Source: Gammaproteobacteria bacterium (GTDB lineage Bacteria; Pseudomonadota; Gammaproteobacteria; Thiohalomonadales; Thiohalomonadaceae). Taken from it: a DNA stretch of 16,295 nucleotides. Position numbers and translations under genes: made by a program. Below, one piece after another: positions 14,744 to 16,295 of this stretch (positions are counted from its first letter, which is position 1; the number at the start of each line of letters is the position of its first letter). The stretch is taken from contig JAPHSO010000324.1 of the NCBI GenBank assembly GCA_026193675.1, positions 1-16,295 of the forward strand, written 5' to 3'. The notes under the pieces are model-generated. The model did no database searches, was not told the DNA's origin, and was given only the letters and a program-made list of their open reading frames with translations.

Positions 14744-15142
14744 ATGGAAGAAGATTATTCAAAATATATCCCGCTGGTGATTATCGCACTGCTCACTGTG
14801 ATGCAGATTGTGATGCGACTCTCATCAAGACTGGCACGAGGCAAAAAGGTATCAGCGCTTGAGGGGATCGCATCAAAAGAGCAATTGCAGATGGAGCGTC
14901 TGGTTATCTATTTCACCAGTGGATTTTGCGGACCATGCAAAACGATGGCTCCGATGATAGATAGCTTAATGAATGAGACTGGCGCCATCATCAAGCTCGA
15001 TGCGCTGGAGTATGGAGAGATGGCAACAGAGATGGGGGCACGTGGTGCACCGGCCTTTGTGCTTGTTGAGAATGGCGTCATTAATAAAGTGCACCTCGGT
15101 GCCTTAACCGAAAAACGAATTAAAGAGATGTTAAAGCTGTGA
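14744..15142 (+). CDS. Membrane-anchored thioredoxin-like protein (CGPC active site)
   Basis: A 132-residue protein with an N-terminal membrane segment (about 9-24, IPLVIIALLTVMQIVM) and a thioredoxin fold with active site Cys62-Gly-Pro-Cys65 and the cis-proline at 103 (RGAPAF). Residues before the segment are acidic and those after it basic (RLSSRLARGKK), so the positive-inside rule puts the catalytic domain in the cytoplasm. Against E. coli thioredoxin, the active-site Trp31 is Phe61, Trp28 is Thr58, and the buried Asp26 aligns with a tyrosine. It would therefore be a disulfide reductase or exchanger with altered properties. It lies 19 bases after yejF and its stop overlaps the next start by four bases (GTGA), so it is in the operon. 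No partner can be named from sequence. Confidence 0.85.
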   Translation: MEEDYSKYIPLVIIALLTVMQIVMRLSSRLARGKKVSALEGIASKEQLQMERLVIYFTSGFCGPCKTMAPMIDSLMNETGAIIKLDALEYGEMATEMGARGAPAFVLVENGVINKVHLGALTEKRIKEMLKL

Positions 15143-15987
15143 ATCCATTGATTATATTCCATGCCAACTGCCTTGATGGTTTTGGTGCGGCTTATGCCGC
15201 CTGGCTCCACTTCGGTGATGGTAATTGTGATCTGCACCCTGCAAGTCACGGTAAGGGACTTCCTGAGTGTGATGGTCGTAAGGTCTATATTCTCGACTTC
15301 TCCTACCGCCGTGATGTGATGCAGGAGCTGTGTCAGCGAGCCGAATCGGTCATCGTAATTGACCATCATATCTCCGCCTATAAAGATATGCGGGGGCTAG
15401 ATGATGAGATCGATAACCTGACCCTCGACTTCAATATGGATCGCTCAGGTGCTGTACTGGCATGGCTCTATTTTCACCCCGGAAAAGAGATTCCTAATCT
15501 GTTGCTAGATGTTGAAGATCGGGATATCTGGAAATTTGAACATGAGGGGAGCGCCGATAGAACAGCTGCGCTGATGTCCTACAAATTTGATCTGGCGCAG
15601 TGGCATCAGTGGTGTAGTGATAGTGATGCCTATGAAATCCTGGCCCGCGAGGGGGCTGCGATAAACCGATTCCGTCGACAGATGATTGAACGTCACAAAA
15701 AGAGGGCGATCATTGGAAAGATTTCAGGTTATACCGTGCCTATCGTCAACTGCCCCAGCGAGATTATCAGCGAACTAGTCGGTGAGCTTTCTGTCGGTTA
15801 CCCATTTGCTGCAGGTTTCCAGGATGGCGAAGAGAAACGGTCATGGTCACTTCGATCTGATGGAGACAATGGTGAAGATGTCTCACAAATTGCAGCAGCT
15901 TATGGAGGCGGCGGTCATAGAAATGCGTCCGGTTTTGCCACACCGCAGCATTTAGAGTTTGTCTTTGAACCGACTGAGAATGGCTAA
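15139..15987 (+). CDS. DHH/DHHA1-family phosphoesterase (NrnB/COG2404-like)
   Basis: A 282-residue manganese-type phosphoesterase of the DHH superfamily. The group it most resembles is named for oligoribonuclease NrnB / cyclic nucleotide phosphodiesterase. Motif I is FHANCLDGFGAA (7-18), with His8 and Asp13 as likely metal ligands and the NCxDGF form of this group instead of the DxD of RecJ or NrnA. Motif II is LDFSY (Asp53), motif III is the DHH triplet (75-77), and EDRDIW (126-131) supplies a further acidic motif. The C-terminal DHHA1 domain has GGGGHRNASGF (256-266), the substrate-binding glycine motif. No membrane segment is seen. The GTG start at 15139 lies inside the stop of the thioredoxin-like gene, implying coupled translation. 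The substrate (short RNA, cyclic nucleotide or other) cannot be set from sequence. Confidence 0.85.
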   Translation: MNPLIIFHANCLDGFGAAYAAWLHFGDGNCDLHPASHGKGLPECDGRKVYILDFSYRRDVMQELCQRAESVIVIDHHISAYKDMRGLDDEIDNLTLDFNMDRSGAVLAWLYFHPGKEIPNLLLDVEDRDIWKFEHEGSADRTAALMSYKFDLAQWHQWCSDSDAYEILAREGAAINRFRRQMIERHKKRAIIGKISGYTVPIVNCPSEIISELVGELSVGYPFAAGFQDGEEKRSWSLRSDGDNGEDVSQIAAAYGGGGHRNASGFATPQHLEFVFEPTENG

Positions 15988-15989
15988 AG

Positions 15990-16295
15990 ATGAGTGTTGA
16001 TATATTCAGTTCTGAGGAGGTCTTCAGAGCCGCATTTATAACTGGACTTGAGCAGATGCTGACGGAGCACGATGGTCTCGGCGTTTTTATCCTGGTGATG
16101 GCAAATGCTTTGATTGCTCCAGAGATATGGGAACACCTTGATCCTGAGCTACACAAACAGTTTGATGAGAACGCCGCTTATTTCAGAGATACGTTAACTC
16201 GAGGAGAGCTGCTTAACGCCACCGATGATGATATTCAGGTCTTCCTGAAGATGATGGTGGTCGGTTATAAAAATCTGGCTCCCAGTGAGCAACAC
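15990..16295 (+). CDS. Unrecognised protein, 3' end beyond the window
   Basis: An ATG at 15990, two bases after the stop of the DHH gene, opens a frame that stays open for all 102 remaining codons. The visible protein begins MSVDIFSSEEVFRAAF. It is mostly predicted helix and acidic, with one short hydrophobic stretch (about 31-43, GVFILVMANALIA) too interrupted to be a confident membrane segment. Further on are EIWEHLDPELHKQF and TDDDIQVFLKMMVVGYKNL. I do not recognise a family or motif. The ribosome binding site is weak, so translation probably depends on coupling to the upstream gene. It continues the yej operon. That it is a gene is likely from its length, spacing and codon pattern; its function is unknown. 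Confidence 0.7.
   Translation, partial: MSVDIFSSEEVFRAAFITGLEQMLTEHDGLGVFILVMANALIAPEIWEHLDPELHKQFDENAAYFRDTLTRGELLNATDDDIQVFLKMMVVGYKNLAPSEQH

Noticed and set aside
14908..15369. 153-codon minus-strand open frame across the thioredoxin and DHH genes
   Set aside because: Both genes on the plus strand carry clear family motifs and overlap each other tightly; the antisense frame has no recognisable domain.
1..16295. CRISPR arrays, insertion sequences, phage genes, toxin-antitoxin pairs or riboswitches
   Set aside because: I looked for spaced direct repeats, terminal inverted repeats, transposase or integrase motifs and conserved aptamer cores and saw none.

Overview
The window reads as chromosome from a gammaproteobacterium, and nearly all of it is housekeeping sequence. 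The gene order tig-clpP-clpX-lon-hupB-ppiD is the one known from Escherichia coli. The extra order hupB / tRNA-Val / tRNA-Asp / ppiD / fabI / Yej-type ABC transporter matches, from memory, the arrangement in Pseudomonas. No gene in the window points to a genus or a metabolism, so I go no further than the class. Base composition looks roughly balanced and even by eye, and I see no insertion sequence, integrase, CRISPR array or island boundary.

Layout. Bases 2-5595 (+) are the protein quality-control block: the end of trigger factor, then ClpP, ClpX and Lon, separated by gaps of 24, 74 and 123 bases. The last two gaps each hold a hairpin. Bases 5641-6236 (+) form a compact unit: a good sigma-70-type promoter, a structured leader, hupB (GTG start), tRNA-Val(TAC), tRNA-Asp(GTC) and a strong intrinsic terminator. 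Bases 6275-8149 (+) are ppiD. It is convergent with fabI (8227-9012, -), and the two share a GC-rich terminator hairpin. Bases 9013-9156 are the divergent control region between fabI and the next operon.

Bases 9157-16295 (+) look like one long operon that continues past the window: yejA-yejB-yejE-yejF (a complete peptide / peptidyl-nucleotide ABC importer), a small membrane-anchored thioredoxin-like protein, a DHH/DHHA1 phosphoesterase of the NrnB/COG2404 kind, and an unrecognised 102-codon gene start cut by the window edge. Spacings are 32, -1, 5, 19, -4 and 2 bases, with no terminator between them.

How the genes fit together. Trigger factor catches nascent chains at the ribosome; ClpXP and Lon degrade failed or regulated proteins; PpiD works on proteins leaving the inner membrane; HU packages the nucleoid. 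FabI is the last step of each fatty-acid elongation cycle. The Yej operon would import peptides or peptide-nucleotide conjugates. The thioredoxin, phosphoesterase and unknown protein behind it are the least ordinary part of the window and the best place to look for something new, but the evidence for a joint function is only gene context.
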